Assembly (NCBI GenBank): GCA_040954595.2
Contig: CM082584.2
Location: forward strand, 1,550,001 to 1,614,000
Direction: 5' to 3'
Source of the DNA: Balanoglossus misakiensis
Taxonomy: Eukaryota; Hemichordata
DNA length: 64,000 bases
Below are positions 45,801 to 59,044 of this stretch, piece by piece (position 1 is the first letter of the stretch; every line of letters begins with the position of its first letter). Made by a program: the position numbers and the translations under genes. The notes beneath the pieces are model-generated. The model ran no database searches. It was not told the DNA's origin and was given only the letters and a program-made list of their open reading frames with translations.

Positions 45801-48800
45801 TGGGCAGAACACTGTCCACTATGGCCTGGTTACTGTGTGCTCTGGTTAATGTTGACGCAAAGGTTGACCCCACCAAACACTCAAAATTAATGGGCAGAAC
45901 ACTGTCCACTACGGCCTGGTTACTGTGTGCTCTGGTTAATGTTGACGCAAAGGTTGACCCCACCAAACACTCAAAATTAATGGGCAGCACACTGTCCACT
46001 ATGGCCTGGTTACTGTGTGCTCTGGTTAATGTTGACGCAAAGGTTGACCCCACCAAACACTCAAAATTAATGGGCAGAACACTGTCCACTACGGCCTGGT
46101 TACTGTGTGCTCTGGTTAATGTTGACACAAAGGTTGACCCCACCAAACACTCAAAATTAATGGGCAGAACACTGTCCACTATGGCCTGGTTACTGTGTGC
46201 TCTGGTTAATGTTGACGCAAAGGTTGACCCCACCAAACACTCAAAATTAATGGGCAGCACACTGTCCACTATGGCCTGGTTACTGTGTGCTCTGGTTAAT
46301 GTTGACGCAAAGGTTGACCCCACCAAACACTCAAAATTAATGGGCAGAACACTGTCCACTATGGCCTGGTTACTGTGTGCTCTGGTTAATGTTGATGCAA
46401 AGGTTGACCCCACCAAACACTCAAAATTAATGGGCAGGATACTGGCCACTCTGGCCTAGTTAATGTTGACGCAAAGGTTGACCCCCACCAAACACTCAAA
46501 ATTAATGGGCACGATACTGGCCACTCTGGCCTAGTTAATGTTGACGCAAAGGTTGACCCCCACGAAACACTCAAAATTAATGGGCACGATACTGGCCACT
46601 CTGGCCTAGTTAATGTTGACGCAAAGGTTGACCCCACCAAACACTCAAAATTAATGGGCAGCACACTGTCCACTACGGCCTGGTTACTGTGTGCTCTGGT
46701 TAATGTTGACGCAAAGGTTGACCCCACCAAACACTCAAAATTAATGGGCAGAACACTGTCCACTATGGCCTGGTTACTGTGTGCTCTGGTTAATGTTGAC
46801 GCAAAGGTTGACCCCACCAAACACTCAAAATTAATGGGCAGAACACTGTCCACTACGGCCTGGTTATTGTGTGCTCTGGTTAATGTTGACGCAAAGGTTG
46901 ACGCCACCAAACACTCAAAATCAATGGGCAGCATACTGTCCACTATGGCCTGGTTACTGTGTGCTCTGGTTAATGTTGACGCAAAGGTTGACCCCACCAA
47001 ACACTCAAAATTAATGGGCAGCACACTGTCCACTATGGCCTGGTTACTGTGTGCTCTGGTTAATGTTGACGCAAAGGTTGACCCCACCAAACACTCAAAA
47101 TTAATGGGCAGAACACTGTCCACTACGGCCTGGTTACTGTGTGCTCTGGTTAATGTTGACGCAAAGGTTGACCCCACCAAACACTCAAAATTAATGGGCA
47201 GAACACTGTCCACTACGGCCTGGTTACTGTGTGCTCTGGTTAATGTTGACGCAAAGGTTGACCCCACCAAACACTCAAAATTAATGGGCAGAACACTGTC
47301 CACTACGGCCTGGTTACTGTGTGCTCTGGTTAATGTTGACGCAAAGGTTGACCCCACCAAACACTCAAAATTAATGGGCAGAACACTGTCCACTACGGCC
47401 TGGTTACTGTGTGCTCTGGTTAATGTTGACGCAAAGGTTGACCCCACCAAACACTCAAAATTAATGGGCAGCACACTGTCCACTATGGCCTGGTTACTGT
47501 GTGCTCTGGTTAATGTTGACGCAAAGGTTGACCCCACCAAACACTCAAAATTAATGGGCAGAACACTGTCCACTACGGCCTGGTTACTGTGTGCTCTGGT
47601 TAATGTTGACGCAAAGGTTGACCCCCACCAAACACTCAAAATTAATGGGCACGATACTGGCCACTCTGGCCTAGTTAATGTTGACGCAAAGGTTGACCCC
47701 ACCAAACACTCAAAATTAATGGGCACGATACTGGCCACTCTGGCCTAGTTAATGTTGACGCAAAGGTTGACCCCACCAAACACTCAAAATTAATGGGCAC
47801 GATACTGGCCACTCTGGCCTAGTTAATGTTGACGCAAAGGTTGACCCCACCAAACACTCAAAATTAATGGGCACGATACTGGCCACTCTGGCCTAGTTAA
47901 TGTTGACGCAAAGGTTGACCCCACCAAACACTCAAAATTAATGGGCAGAACACTGTCCACTATGGCCTGGTTACTCTGTGCTCTGGTTAATGTTGACGCA
48001 AAGGTTGACCCCACCAAACACTCAAAATTAATGGGCAGAACACTGTCCACTACGGCCTGGTTACTGTGTGCTCTGGTTAATGTTGACGCAAAGGTTGACC
48101 CCACCAAACACTCAAAATTAATGGGCAGAACACTGTCCACTATGGCCTGGTTACTGTGTGCTCTGGTTAATGTTGACGCAAAGGTTGACCCCACCAAACA
48201 CTCAAAATTAATGGGCAGCACACTGTCCACTACGGCCTGGTTACTGTGTGCTCTGGTTAATGTTGACGCAAAGGTTGACCCCACCAAACACTCAAAATTA
48301 ATGGGCAGAACACTGTCCACTACGGCCTGGTTACTGTGTGCTCTGGTTAATGTTGACGCAAAGGTTGACCCCACCAAACACTCAAAATTAATGGGCAGAA
48401 CACTGTCCACTACGGCCTGGTTACTGTGTGCTCTGGTTAATGTTGACGCAAAGGTTGACCCCACCAAACACTCAAAATTAATGGGCAGAACACTGTCCAC
48501 TACGGCCTGGTTACTGTGTGCTCTGGTTAATGTTGACGCAAAGGTTGACCCCACCAAACACTCAAAATTAATGGGCAGAACACTGTCCACTACGGCCTGG
48601 TTACTGTGTGCTCTGGTTAATGTTGACGCAAAGGTTGACCCCACCAAACACTCAAAATTAATGGGCAGAACACTGTCCACTACGGCCTGGTTACTGTGTG
48701 CTCTGGTTAATGTTGACGCAAAGGTTGACCCCACCAAACACTCAAAATTAATGGGCAGAACACTGTCCACTACGGCCTGGTTACTGTGTGCTCTGGTTAA

Positions 48801-49789
48801 TGTTGACGCAAAGGTTGACCCCACCAAACACTCAAAATTAATGGGCAGAACACTGTCCACTACGGCCTGGTTACTGTGTGCTCTGGTTAATGTTGACGCA
48901 AAGGTTGACCCCACCAAACACTCAAAATTAATGGGCAGAACACTGTCCACTATGGCCTGGTTACTGTGTGCTCTGGTTAATGTTGACGCAAAGGTTGACC
49001 CCACCAAACACTCAAAATTAATGGGCAGAACACTGTCCACTACGGCCTGGTTACTGTGTGCTCTGGTTAATGTTGACGCAAAGGTTGACCCCACCAAACA
49101 CTCAAAATTAATGGGCAGCACACTGTCCACTATGGCCTGGTTACTGTGTGCTCTGGTTAATGTTGACGCAAAGGTTGACCCCACCAAACACTCAAAATTA
49201 ATGGGCAGAACACTGTCCACTACGGCCTGGTTACTGTGTGCTCTGGTTAATGTTGACGCAATGGTTGACCCCACCAAACACTCAAAATTAATGGGCAGAA
49301 CACTGTCCACTATGGCCTGGTTACTGTGTGCTCTGGTTAATGTTGACGCAAAGGTTGACCCCACCAAACACTCAAAATTAATGGGCAGAACACTGTCCAC
49401 TACGGTCTGGTTACTGTGTGCTCTGGTTAATGTTGACGCAAAGGTTGACCCCACCAAACACTCAAAATTAATGGGCAGAACACTGTCCACTATGGCCTGG
49501 TTACTGTGTGCTCTGGTTAATGTTGACGCAAAGGTTGACCCCACCAAACACTCAAAATTAATGGGCAGCACACTGTCCACTATGGCCTGGTTACTGTGTG
49601 CTCTGGTTAATGTTGACGCAAAGGTTGACCCCACCAAACACTCAAAATTAATGGGCAGAACACTGTCCACTACGGCCTGGTTACTGTGTGCGCTGGTTAA
49701 TGTTGACGCAAAGGTTGACCCCCACCAAACACTCAAAATTAATGGGCACGATACTGGCCACTCTGGCCTAGTTAATGTTGACGCAAAGG

Positions 49790-52527
49790 TTGACCCCACC
49801 AAACACTCAAAATTAATGGGCACGATACTGGCCACTCTGGCCTAGTTAATGTTGACGCAAAGTTTGACCCCACCAAACACTCAAAATTAATGGGCACGAT
49901 ACTGGCCACTCTGGCCTAGTTAATGTTGACGCAAAGGTTGACCCCACCAAACACTCAAAATTAATGGGCACGATACTGGCCACTCTGGCCTAGTTAATGT
50001 TGACGCAAAGGTTGACCCCACCAAACACTCAAAATTAATGGGCACGATACTGGCCACTCTGGCCTAGTTAATGTTGACGCAAAGGTTGACCCCACCAAAC
50101 ACTCAAAATTAATGGGCAGAACACTGTCCACTACGGCCTGGTTACTGTGTGCTCTGGTTAATGTTGACGCAAAGGTTGACCCCACCAAACACTCAAAATT
50201 AATGGGCAGAACACTGTCCACTCGACCTGGTTACTGTGTGCTCTGGTTAATGTTGACGCAAAGGTTGACCCCACCAAACACTCAAAATTAATGGGCAGAA
50301 CACTGTCCACTACGGCCTGGTTACTGTGTGCTCTGGTTAATGTTGACGCAAAGGTTGACCCCACCAAACACTCAAAATTAATGGGCAGCACACTGTCCAC
50401 TATGGCCTGGTTACTGTGTGCTCTGGTTAATGTTGACGCAAAGGTTGACCCCACCAAACACTCAAAATTAATGGGCAGAACACTGTCCACTACGGCCTGG
50501 TTACTGTGTGCTCTGGTTAATGTTGACGCAAAGGTTGACCCCCATCAAACACTCAAAATTAATGGGCACGATACTGGCCACTCTGGCCTGGTTACTGTGT
50601 GCTCTGGTTAATGTTGACGCAAAGGTTGACCCCACCAAACACTCAAAATTAATGGGCAGAACACTGTCCACTACGGCCTGGTTACTGTGTGCTCTGGTTA
50701 ATGTTGACGCAAAGGTTGACCACACCAAACACTCAAAATTAATGGGCAGAACACTGTCCACTACGGCCTGGTTACTGTGTGCTCTGGTTAATGTTGACGC
50801 AAAGGTTGACCCCACCAAACACTCAAAATTAATGGGCAGAACACTGTCCACTATGGCCTGGTTACTGTGTGCTCTGGTTAATGTTGACGCAAAGGTTGAC
50901 CCCACCAAACACTCAAAATTAATGGGCAGAACACTGTCCACTACGGCCTGGTTACTGTGTGCTCTGGTTAATGTTGACGCAAAGGTTGACCCCACCAAAC
51001 ACTCAAAATTAATGGGCAGCACACTGTCCACTATGGCCTGGTTACTGTGTGCTCTGGTTAATGTTGACGCAAAGGTTGACCCCACCAAACACTCAAAATT
51101 AATGGGCAGAACACTGTCCACTACAGCCTGGTTACTGTGTGCTCTGGTTAATGTTGACGCAAAGGTTGACCCCACCAAACACTCAAAATTAATGGGCAGA
51201 ACACTGTCCACTACGGCCTGGTTACTGTGTGCTCTGGTTAATGTTGACGCAAAGGTTGACCCCACCAAACACTTAAAATTAATGGGCAGAACACTGTCCA
51301 CTACGGCCTGGTTACTGTGTGCTCTGGTTAATGTTGACGCAAAGGTTGACCCCACCAAACACTCAAAATTAATGGGCAGAACACTGTCCACTACGGCCTG
51401 GTTACTGTGTGCTCTGGTTAATGTTGACGCAAAGGTTGACCCCACCAAACACTCAAAATTAATGGGCAGAACACTGTCCACTATGGCCTGGTTACTGTGT
51501 GCTCTGGTTAATGTTGACGGAAAGGTTGACCCCACCAAACACTCAAAATTAATGGGCAGCACACTGTCCACTATGGCCTGGTTACTGTGTGCTCTGGTTA
51601 ATGTTGACGCAAAGGTTGACCCCACCAAACACTCAAAATTAATGGGCAGAACACTGTCCACTACGGCCTGGTTACTGTGTGCTCTGGTTAATGTTGACGC
51701 AAAGGTTGACCCCCACCAAACACTCAAAATTAATGGGCACGATACTGGCCACTCTGGCCTAGTTAATGTTGACGCAAAGGTTGACCCCACCAAACACTCA
51801 AAATTAATGGGCAAGATACTGGCCACTCTGGCCTAGTTAATGTTGACGCAAAGGTTGACCCCACCAAACACTCAAAATTAATGGGCATGATACTGGCCAC
51901 TCTGGCCTAGTTAATGTTGACGCAAAGGTTGACCCCACCAAACACTCAAAATTAATGGGCACGATACTGGCCACTCTGGCCTAGTTAATGTTGACGCAAA
52001 GGTTGACCCCACCAAACACTCAAAATTAATGGGCAGAACACTGTCCACTACGGCCTGGTTACTGTGTGCTCTGGTTAATGTTGACGCAAAGGTTGACCCC
52101 ACCAAACACTCAAAATTAATGGGCAGAACACTGTCCACTACGGCCTGGTTACTGTGTGCTCTGGTTAATGTTGACGCAAAGGTTGACCCCACCAAACACC
52201 CAAAATTAATGGGCAGAACACTGTCCACTACGGCCTGGTTACTGTGTGCTCTGGTTAATGTTGACGCAAAGGTTGACACCACCAAACACTCAAAATTAAT
52301 GGGCAGCACACTGTCCACTATGGCCTGGTTACTGTGTGCTCTGGTTAATGTTGACGCAAAGGTTGACCCCACCAAACACTCAAAATTAATGGGCAGAACA
52401 CTGTCCACTACGGCCTGGTTACTGTGTGCTCTGGTTAATGTTGACGCAAAGGTTGACCCCCACCAAACACTCAAAATTAATGGGCACGATACTGGCCACT
52501 CTGGCCTAGTTAATGTTGACGCAAAGG
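49790..52527. repeat. Higher-order block, first 2,738-bp copy
   Basis: The succession of long and short units, including the private variants 'ctgtccactcgacctgg' (50214) and 'gacccccatcaaacac' (50538), is reproduced 2,738 bp later at 52952 and 53276. The boundaries given are approximate. Confidence 0.85.
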
Positions 52528-55265
52528 TTGACCCCACCAAACACTCAAAATTAATGGGCACGATACTGGCCACTCTGGCCTAGTTAATGTTGACGCAAAG
52601 GTTGACCCCACCAAACACTCAAAATTAATGGGCACGATACTGGCCACTCTGGCCTAGTTAATGTTGACGCAAAGGTTGACCCCACCAAACACTCAAAATT
52701 AATGGGCACGATACTGGCCACTCTGGCCTAGTTAATGTTGACGCAAAGGTTGACCCCACCAAACACTCAAAATTAATGGGCACGATACTGGCCACTCTGG
52801 CCTAGTTAATGTTGACGCAAAGGTTGACCCCACCAAACACTCAAAATTAATGGGCAGAACACTGTCCACTACGGCCTGGTTACTGTGTGCTCTGGTTAAT
52901 GTTGACGCAAAGGTTGACCCCACCAAACACTCAAAATTAATGGGCAGAACACTGTCCACTCGACCTGGTTACTGTGTGCTCTGGTTAATGTTGACGCAAA
53001 GGTTGACCCCACCAAACACTCAAAATTAATGGGCAGAACACTGTCCACTACGGCCTGGTTACTGTGTGCTCTGGTTAATGTTGACGCAAAGGTTGACCCC
53101 ACCAAACACTCAAAATTAATGGGCAGCACACTGTCCACTATGGCCTGGTTACTGTGTGCTCTGGTTAATGTTGACGCAAAGGTTGACCCCACCAAACACT
53201 CAAAATTAATGGGCAGAACACTGTCCACTACGGCCTGGTTACTGTGTGCTCTGGTTAAAGTTGACGCAAAGGTTGACCCCCATCAAACACTCAAAATTAA
53301 TGGGCACGATACTGGCCACTCTGGCCTGGTTACTGTGTGCTCTGGTTAATGTTGACGCAAAGGTTGACCCCACCAAACACTCAAAATTAATGGGCAGAAC
53401 ACTGTCCACTACGGCCTGGTTACTGTGTGCTCTGGTTAATGTTGAAGCAAAGGTTGACCCCACCAAACACTCAAAATTAATGGGCAGAACACTGTCCACT
53501 ACGGCCTGGTTACTGTGTGCTCTGGTTAATGTTGACGCAAAGGTTGACCCCACCAAACACTCAAAATTAATGGGCAGAACACTGTCCACTATGGCCTGGT
53601 TACTGTGTGCTCTGGTTAATGTTGACGCAAAGGTTGACCCCACCAAACACTCAAAATTAATGGGCAGAACACTGTCCACTACGGCCTGGTTACTGTGTGC
53701 TCTGGTTAATGTTGACGCAAAGGTTGACTCCACCAAACACTCAAAATTAATGGGCAGCACACTGTCCACTATGGCCTGGTTACTGTGTGCTCTGGTTAAT
53801 GTTGACGCAAAGGTTGACCCCACCAAACACTCAAAATTAATGGGCAGAACACTGTCCACTACAGCCTGGTTACTGTGTGCTCTGGTTAATGTTGACGCAA
53901 AGGTTGACCCCACCAAACACTCAAAATTAATGGGCAGAACACTGTCCACTACGGCCTGGTTACTGTGTGCTCTGGTTAATGTTGACGCAAAGGTTGACCC
54001 CACCAAACACTCAAAATTAATGGGCAGAACACTGTCCACTACGGCCTGGTTACTGTGTGCTCTGGTTAATGTTGACGCAAAGGTTGACCCCACCAAACAC
54101 TCAAAATTAATGGGCAGAACACTGTCCACTACGGCCTGGTTACTGTGTGCTCTGGTTAATGTTGACGCAAAGGTTGACCCCACCAAACACTCAAAATTAA
54201 TGGGCAGAACACTGTCCACTATGGCCTGGTTACTGTGTGCTCTGGTTAATGTTGACGCAAAGGTTGACCCCACCAAACACTCAAAATTAATGGGCAGCAC
54301 ACTGTCCACTATGGCCTGGTTACTGTGTGCTCTGGTTAATGTTGACGCAAAGGTTGACCCCACCAAACACTCAAAATTAATGGGCAGAACACTGTCCACT
54401 ACGGCCTGGTTACTGTGTGCTCTGGTTTATGTTGACGCAAAGGTTGACCCCCACCAAACACTCAAAATTAATGGGCACGATACTGGCCACTCTGGCCTAG
54501 TTAATGTTGACGCAAAGGTTGACCCCACCAAACACTCAAAATTAATGGGCAAGATACTGGCCACTCTGGCCTAGTTAATGTTGACGCAAAGGTTGACCCC
54601 ACCAAACACTCAAAATTAATGGGCATGATACTGGCCACTCTGGCCTAGTTAATGTTGACGCAAAGGTTGACCCCACCAAACACTCAAAATTAATGGGCAC
54701 GATACTGGCCACTCTGGCCTAGTTAATGTTGACGCAAAGGTTGACCCCACCAAACACTCAAAATTAATGGGCAGAACACTGTCCACTACGGCCTGGTTAC
54801 TGTGTGCTCTGGTTAATGTTGACGCAAAGGTTGACCCCACCAAACACTCAAAATTAATGGGCAGAACACTGTCCACTACGGCCTGGTTACTGTGTGCTCT
54901 GGTTAATGTTGACACAAAGGTTGACCCCACCAAACACTCAAAATTAATGGGCAGAACACTGTCCACTACGGCCTGGTTACTGTGTGCTCTGGTTAATGTT
55001 GACGCAAAGGTTGACCCCACCAAACACCCAAAATTAATGGGCAGAACACTGTCCACTACGGCCTGGTTACTGTGTGCTCTGGTTAATGTTGACACAAAGG
55101 TTGACACCACCAAACACTCAAAATTAATGGGCAGCACACTGTCCACTATGGCCTGGTTACTGTGTGCTCTGGTTAATGTTGACGCAAAGGTTGACCCCAC
55201 CAAACACTCAAAATTAATGGGCAGAACACTGTCCACTACGGCCTGGTTACTGTGTGCTCTGGTTA
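52528..55265. repeat. Higher-order block, second 2,738-bp copy
   Basis: Near-copy of the previous block, with a few private changes ('ggttaaagttgac' at 53254, 'gttgaagcaaag' at 53442, 'gttgacacaaag' at 54909 and 55089). It ends where the array stops. Confidence 0.85.
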
Positions 55266-55271
55266 ATGTTA

Positions 55272-55330
55272 ATGGTAGGTCGTGGCTGTCTCATTTCAGG
55301 GATTTGTGGACTAAATGTCAATCTTTGTAC
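55272..55330. mobile_element. MITE-5 fragment at the satellite edge
   Basis: 'ggtaggtcgtggctgtct' and 'atttcagggatttgtgga' match the right half of the palindromic element at 59424-59631. It fuses directly to the last 90-bp unit. Confidence 0.7.
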
Positions 55331-55503
55331 TATTCGTACATGAAACTTTTCTTTCAAATACAACTTACAGACCAACATAGACAGTCATGCTTATATAAGT
55401 ATGACTATCTATTAAAGTAACATTCATATCATGATTGTTGTTTTACACTGTGTTTTCAAAGTAATTGTTGCAGTAAACCAATTGCCTTGCTTGGAAATAT
55501 TAA

Positions 55504-55610
55504 AAGGGAAGTCCTGTCCAGCTGATTTATGCATAATTTCTACACAATGTTTTTTTCTGAAAGAATGACCTCAAAGCTACCCAATTATGTAGCTGAACCA
55601 GACTTCCCCT
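55504..55610. mobile_element. MITE-2, 107-bp palindromic element
   Basis: Flanked by TTAA at 55500-55503 and 55611-55614. The left arm 'aagggaagtcctgtccagct' is answered by 'agctgaaccagacttcccct' on the right. Half of the same element lies at 59165-59236. The surrounding 55331-56125 shows no exon. Confidence 0.85.
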
Positions 55611-56125
55611 TTAAATGCTACCAGTGAGCTTGTTTGTCTTTGTAAATACACTCAAGTATTAATCCCCTTTTTCTCAGAATTCAATGCATCTTCATGCCAT
55701 GAGGTGAGAGGACACTTTTGTTAGCAGGAGGGAAACAAATCCAAAATAAATAATAACAGTGCAAAGTTGGTCTGCTGACTTTCTCCACATTTCATTATTG
55801 AATTACGGCAAAATTATGAAATCCAATTATGAAATTCAGCTTTTTGTCCACTTTTTGTTGCTGCAAATTCATTGCGGTATAAAGGTCAATAATATGACAA
55901 ATCTTGGTTAAAAGTATACAGTCACCTTCAATACACATTCCCATATATGGCTGAATGGCGTATTTGAGCATTCTAAAGAACATATGGTGGCGCCTGTTTT
56001 CCACGTGTGCCACCAAATGAAAATCTGTGATTGGCTAGATTTCAATTTTCCATGGTAACTATATATAGCTAATTTTCCATGGGTGATCATATACCTTTAA
56101 CTCTATAGTTTAACATGATACTTAC

Positions 56126-56311
56126 GAACACATGATTGGTTAAAAGTGTAGACATCATACATTGAGAGACCAGTTTCTCCAGGTGGCAGATAGAATCCAC
56201 CTGTGCCGTTATTTGCATATAAGAGATAGCCTTCTTCACAGGAACATTGAAAACCACCTGCAGTGTTTTTACAAAGTTGATCACAAGAATGTGAAGCACA
56301 TTCATTTATAT
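56126..56311 (-). CDS. Calcium-binding EGF exon 2, extended
   Basis: 186 nt, phase 1 to 1, acceptor 'ccttctttgtag', donor 'c|gtaagt'. D-I-N-E-C start, 'SCDQLCKNTAGGFQCSC', then a long last loop ('PPGETGLSMYDVYTFNQSC') before the sixth cysteine. The next exon downstream was not found before the satellite. Confidence 0.92.
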
Positions 56312-56357
56312 CTACAAAGAAGGAACATGGATTGGATTAAAACAATGTACGTTCAGT

Positions 56358-56712
56358 AAAATTGAAAGTATTGTCATTTCTTTTAATCGTGAATTTTGGG
56401 ATTATCTTGTGTACGTACAAGATGAATCTGTGATAAAATAAAGGCGTCACCTTGCTTGCTTTTGAAATACAAGGCCATTAATTTAGTTGATAATAGAAGA
56501 AACCTGCTGACTCAGCATGGTTCACCAATGGTTTGTCTATGGACAAAAACCTTAAAGAAATTTATCTCAAAATAGAGCATTGTAATCACACAATTTTATT
56601 TGACCAATGAATTTATATTTACTAGACTGAGCTATGTGTAAAATTTCGTGAAAATGACAATAGTAGAAGTTTGTTTTCTAGCAATTATCAATGTAATCCT
56701 ATGAGAAAAAGA
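56358..56712 (-). repeat. Dispersed repeat family B, copy 4
   Basis: Reverse orientation, intronic. Collinear with 16896-17250 ('tttagttgataatagaagaa', 'ctcagcatggttcaccaatg'). Confidence 0.82.
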
Positions 56713-56832
56713 CACCTGAGATTAAAAGGTCATTCCAAAAATTTATCCGGAATTCTGAAATAAGTTCGGAATGTGTTAAATGTGAAAATAGTGACTTGAA
56801 GTTATGTTGCAAGTGACTTGTTTATGTCTCAC

Positions 56833-56961
56833 CTTTGCATGCTGTTCCATTCACATCTGGTTCAAATCCCACCAAACATGCACACTGATAGTCACCATCT
56901 CTATTTTCACAGACTTGATTGATTCCACACCGTGCCACCAATGTACTACATTCATTGATAT
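56833..56961 (-). CDS. Calcium-binding EGF exon 1
   Basis: 129 nt, phase 1 to 1, acceptor 'acatttcag', donor 'g|gtgaga'. With the split codon it begins D-I-N-E-C, the calcium-binding EGF start, and has six cysteines ending 'NGTACK'. Confidence 0.94.
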
Positions 56962-57031
56962 CTGAAATGTTATTCATCAAGATATGATCAAAATCCTACA
57001 GGTCCGCTGGTAAATTCAGACCAACAAGTTT

Positions 57032-57245
57032 AGCTGGGAACCACCAGACCAACAGGAAATTTTCACAAACAAATTTTCGCGAACTATGCAAGAGCCAAAA
57101 AAAAAAGAAATTTTTGCGTAAAAAACTATTTTCAGTGATAACAATGTAGTGAAATACGAGAACATGAAAATTAATCGTCTCATAACAGTTTCTGCTTTTG
57201 ATATCGCAAAAAATTTCTTTGTCGCGAAAATTTCCTGTTTTACAG
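57032..57245. mobile_element. MITE-E copy 2 (intronic)
   Basis: Ends 'aacaggaaattttcacaaac' and 'cgcgaaaatttcctgtttta', followed by cagta. Belongs with 34686 and 59861. Confidence 0.8.
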
Positions 57246-57438
57246 TAATCAATGAAAAATAAAATTACGAAAATCATGAAATTTCTGACAGCCATAGATT
57301 TGCATGGCATGAACTGTATGTCCTATCAGCATGTAGTTTAGGTGACATTTATGATAAATAGTCAAATTACTGGAGTGATCGATTACGGTACCTCATAAGC
57401 AGACAACCACATGAAGACCAATCTTGATGTGAACTTAC

Positions 57439-57621
57439 CAATGCATGATGGTATTGCACTATTCCACTGTAAATCGGATTGACAAGTCAGGTAATCAGCA
57501 CCATTTAATTCATAGCCAGCATTACAATAGAATGTGATGTTACTGCCCATATAATATGGTCCACTATCAGGGACAGCTTGTAGATGTGGGTCTGTTATGA
57601 GTATATCACTGCAGTTCAATC
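57439..57621 (-). CDS. Sushi exon 4
   Basis: 183 nt, phase 1 to 1, acceptor 'tacttgcag', donor 'g|gtaagt'. 'LNCSDILITDPHLQAV', 'ITFYCNAGYELNG', 'LTCQSDLQWNSAIPSC': complete sushi module. Confidence 0.95.
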
Positions 57622-57744
57622 CTGCAAGTAAAAAAAATAAAACACTATGTGGATGCAGACTTGATTGTGGTATATATATTGGGTATCTGTATTCTGTCAC
57701 AACTTTAACATTTTCACCCCAAGTTCCCACTATAAAAGTCCAGA

Positions 57745-57925
57745 TACCATTGACTCCTTTTTTTCAATTATCGACTAAATTCATGACTCTGTATTTCAAA
57801 AACAAGCGTGGTGACCCCTATATTTTATCACAAATTTTCATTATACATACATAGGATAAACCAAAAATTAACAATTAAAAGAAATGACCATATTTTCAAT
57901 TTTACTGAATGTACATCCTTAAATG
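57745..57925 (+). repeat. Dispersed repeat family B, copy 5 (partial)
   Basis: Matches the 3' half of 7276-7611 ('tcaattatcgactaaattca', 'attttcattatacatacata') and retains the empty TTAA. It reaches to within about 20 bases of the sushi-3 donor. Confidence 0.78.
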
Positions 57926-57931
57926 ACTTAC

Positions 57932-58114
57932 GTTGACAGTATCCTGGATCTCCAATCCATGATCCATCTTCACCACATGTAGAGACAGTGTAGCCAGTCA
58001 GACTGTAGCCAGATGGACATGAGTAGGCAACGGTTGTTCCAAAAATCAATGAATCACCATTAACAATTTCATATGATAAGTAGTTGTCTACATTCGGTGG
58101 TGGACACTCGCGAG
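57932..58114 (-). CDS. Sushi exon 3
   Basis: 183 nt, phase 1 to 1, acceptor 'ttatccaaacag', donor 'c|gtaagt'. 'ECPPPNVDNY', 'VAYSCPSGYSLTGY', 'STCGEDGSWIGDPGYC': the four cysteines, Gly-Tyr and Trp of a canonical sushi/CCP module. Confidence 0.95.
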
Positions 58115-58815
58115 CTGTTTGGATAAGATGAACAGATAACATTACAAGTGTGTTAATACTAGGAAAATGGTTTAAAGGGACATGCAGTAACCCTCACAAT
58201 CCTGCATATTTTCAAGTTACCAGTGTCTGGTTTAACATTCAGTGTGTAATGTCCCAATTAGACACCCATGTGGAATGTAGCAACCAGCACAAAGTGCCCC
58301 ATCATAACGCTATGGAGAGAATTTCAACTTGAGTCAGTGATTTTTATGAAAACATGACAGTGAACACCCTGTGTTATACTTTGTTTTCAAAACGACTCAT
58401 CACACACTTTAAAGCCTCTAGAGCTGCCAAATTTCACAATTTTTTTCTTTTCCACAGTAAAACCTTTCAAATCTATGGTGATGCATACCACGATAGCTAG
58501 CTGCATACTGTTTGTATGGAGGCTGATTTTAATAAAATGGGTACGGCACCTGTTTAATACATTGCACGTTTAAATTGCAATATACAGCCACAATCAGGCA
58601 TTGATGACATGTTCTTGTATCCCTATCAGTAAGCTTAATTATTTCAATGTACCAATCTACGTCGGAAAATAAAATCTGAAAATAAATGCAAAAAGTGGCA
58701 GCTCTAGTGGCTTTAAAGCACTGAAAGGTTCAGAGGACTAACATTTTTCTGAAAATCCGTCTCCTAAGTGTGCACTACAATGGCAGTTTAATTGTTTTCA
58801 AAAATATCAACTTAC

Positions 58816-58995
58816 GCTCGCATTGGGGCACAAGTGGACCCCAGACACCATCTGCTTGGCATTCCAATGAAGACACATTATTTATAAACTGATAGCCCTC
58901 AATGCATTGATAATAAGCAATGCCACCATACACTGTACTGGTAACATTGGTAAGAATTCCATTGCTGCACTCAGGGGGTCCACCACATGTTATTC
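58816..58995 (-). CDS. Sushi exon 2
   Basis: 180 nt, phase 1 to 1, acceptor 'ttttttag', donor 'c|gtaagt'. Sushi pattern: 'ITCGGPPECSNG', 'YYQCIEGYQF', 'LECQADGVWGPLVPQC'. It has an extra cysteine (PPEC) relative to the usual four. Confidence 0.93.
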
Positions 58996-59044
58996 CTAAA
59001 AAATAAACAACAAATTAGTGTCATTCAAGTTGTTGCTAACAATA

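Larger units (their letters stand above)
42840..55270. repeat. 12.4-kb satellite of 90-bp and 74/75-bp units
   Basis: Long units (90 bp) read 'atgggcagaacactgtccac' to 'ccaccaaacactcaaaatta'. Short units (74 bp, or 75 with an extra C) read 'atgggcacgatactggccac' and lack the 16 bp around 'ttactgtgtgctct'. Because 90 is a multiple of three, runs of long units stay open on both strands (plus up to 634 codons at 47941-49845, minus up to 670 at 47823-49835). Short units bring 'cctagttaa' stops. Recurrent variation is A/C in 'gcag[ac]ac' and T/C in 'ta[tc]gg', not codon-third silent change, so no coding selection is apparent. Blocks repeat at 988 bp (43481 and 44469) and 2,738 bp (49994 and 52732; 50508 and 53246). 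The first units at 42840-43080 are the most diverged. Confidence 0.97.

Noticed and set aside
47823-49835. 670-codon minus-strand and 634-codon plus-strand open frames
   Set aside because: They are the two strands of a 90-bp satellite whose unit length is divisible by three; there is no constraint pattern or gene context.
42840-55270. CRISPR-like array
   Set aside because: Units are contiguous repeats without unique spacers, in a eukaryotic genome.
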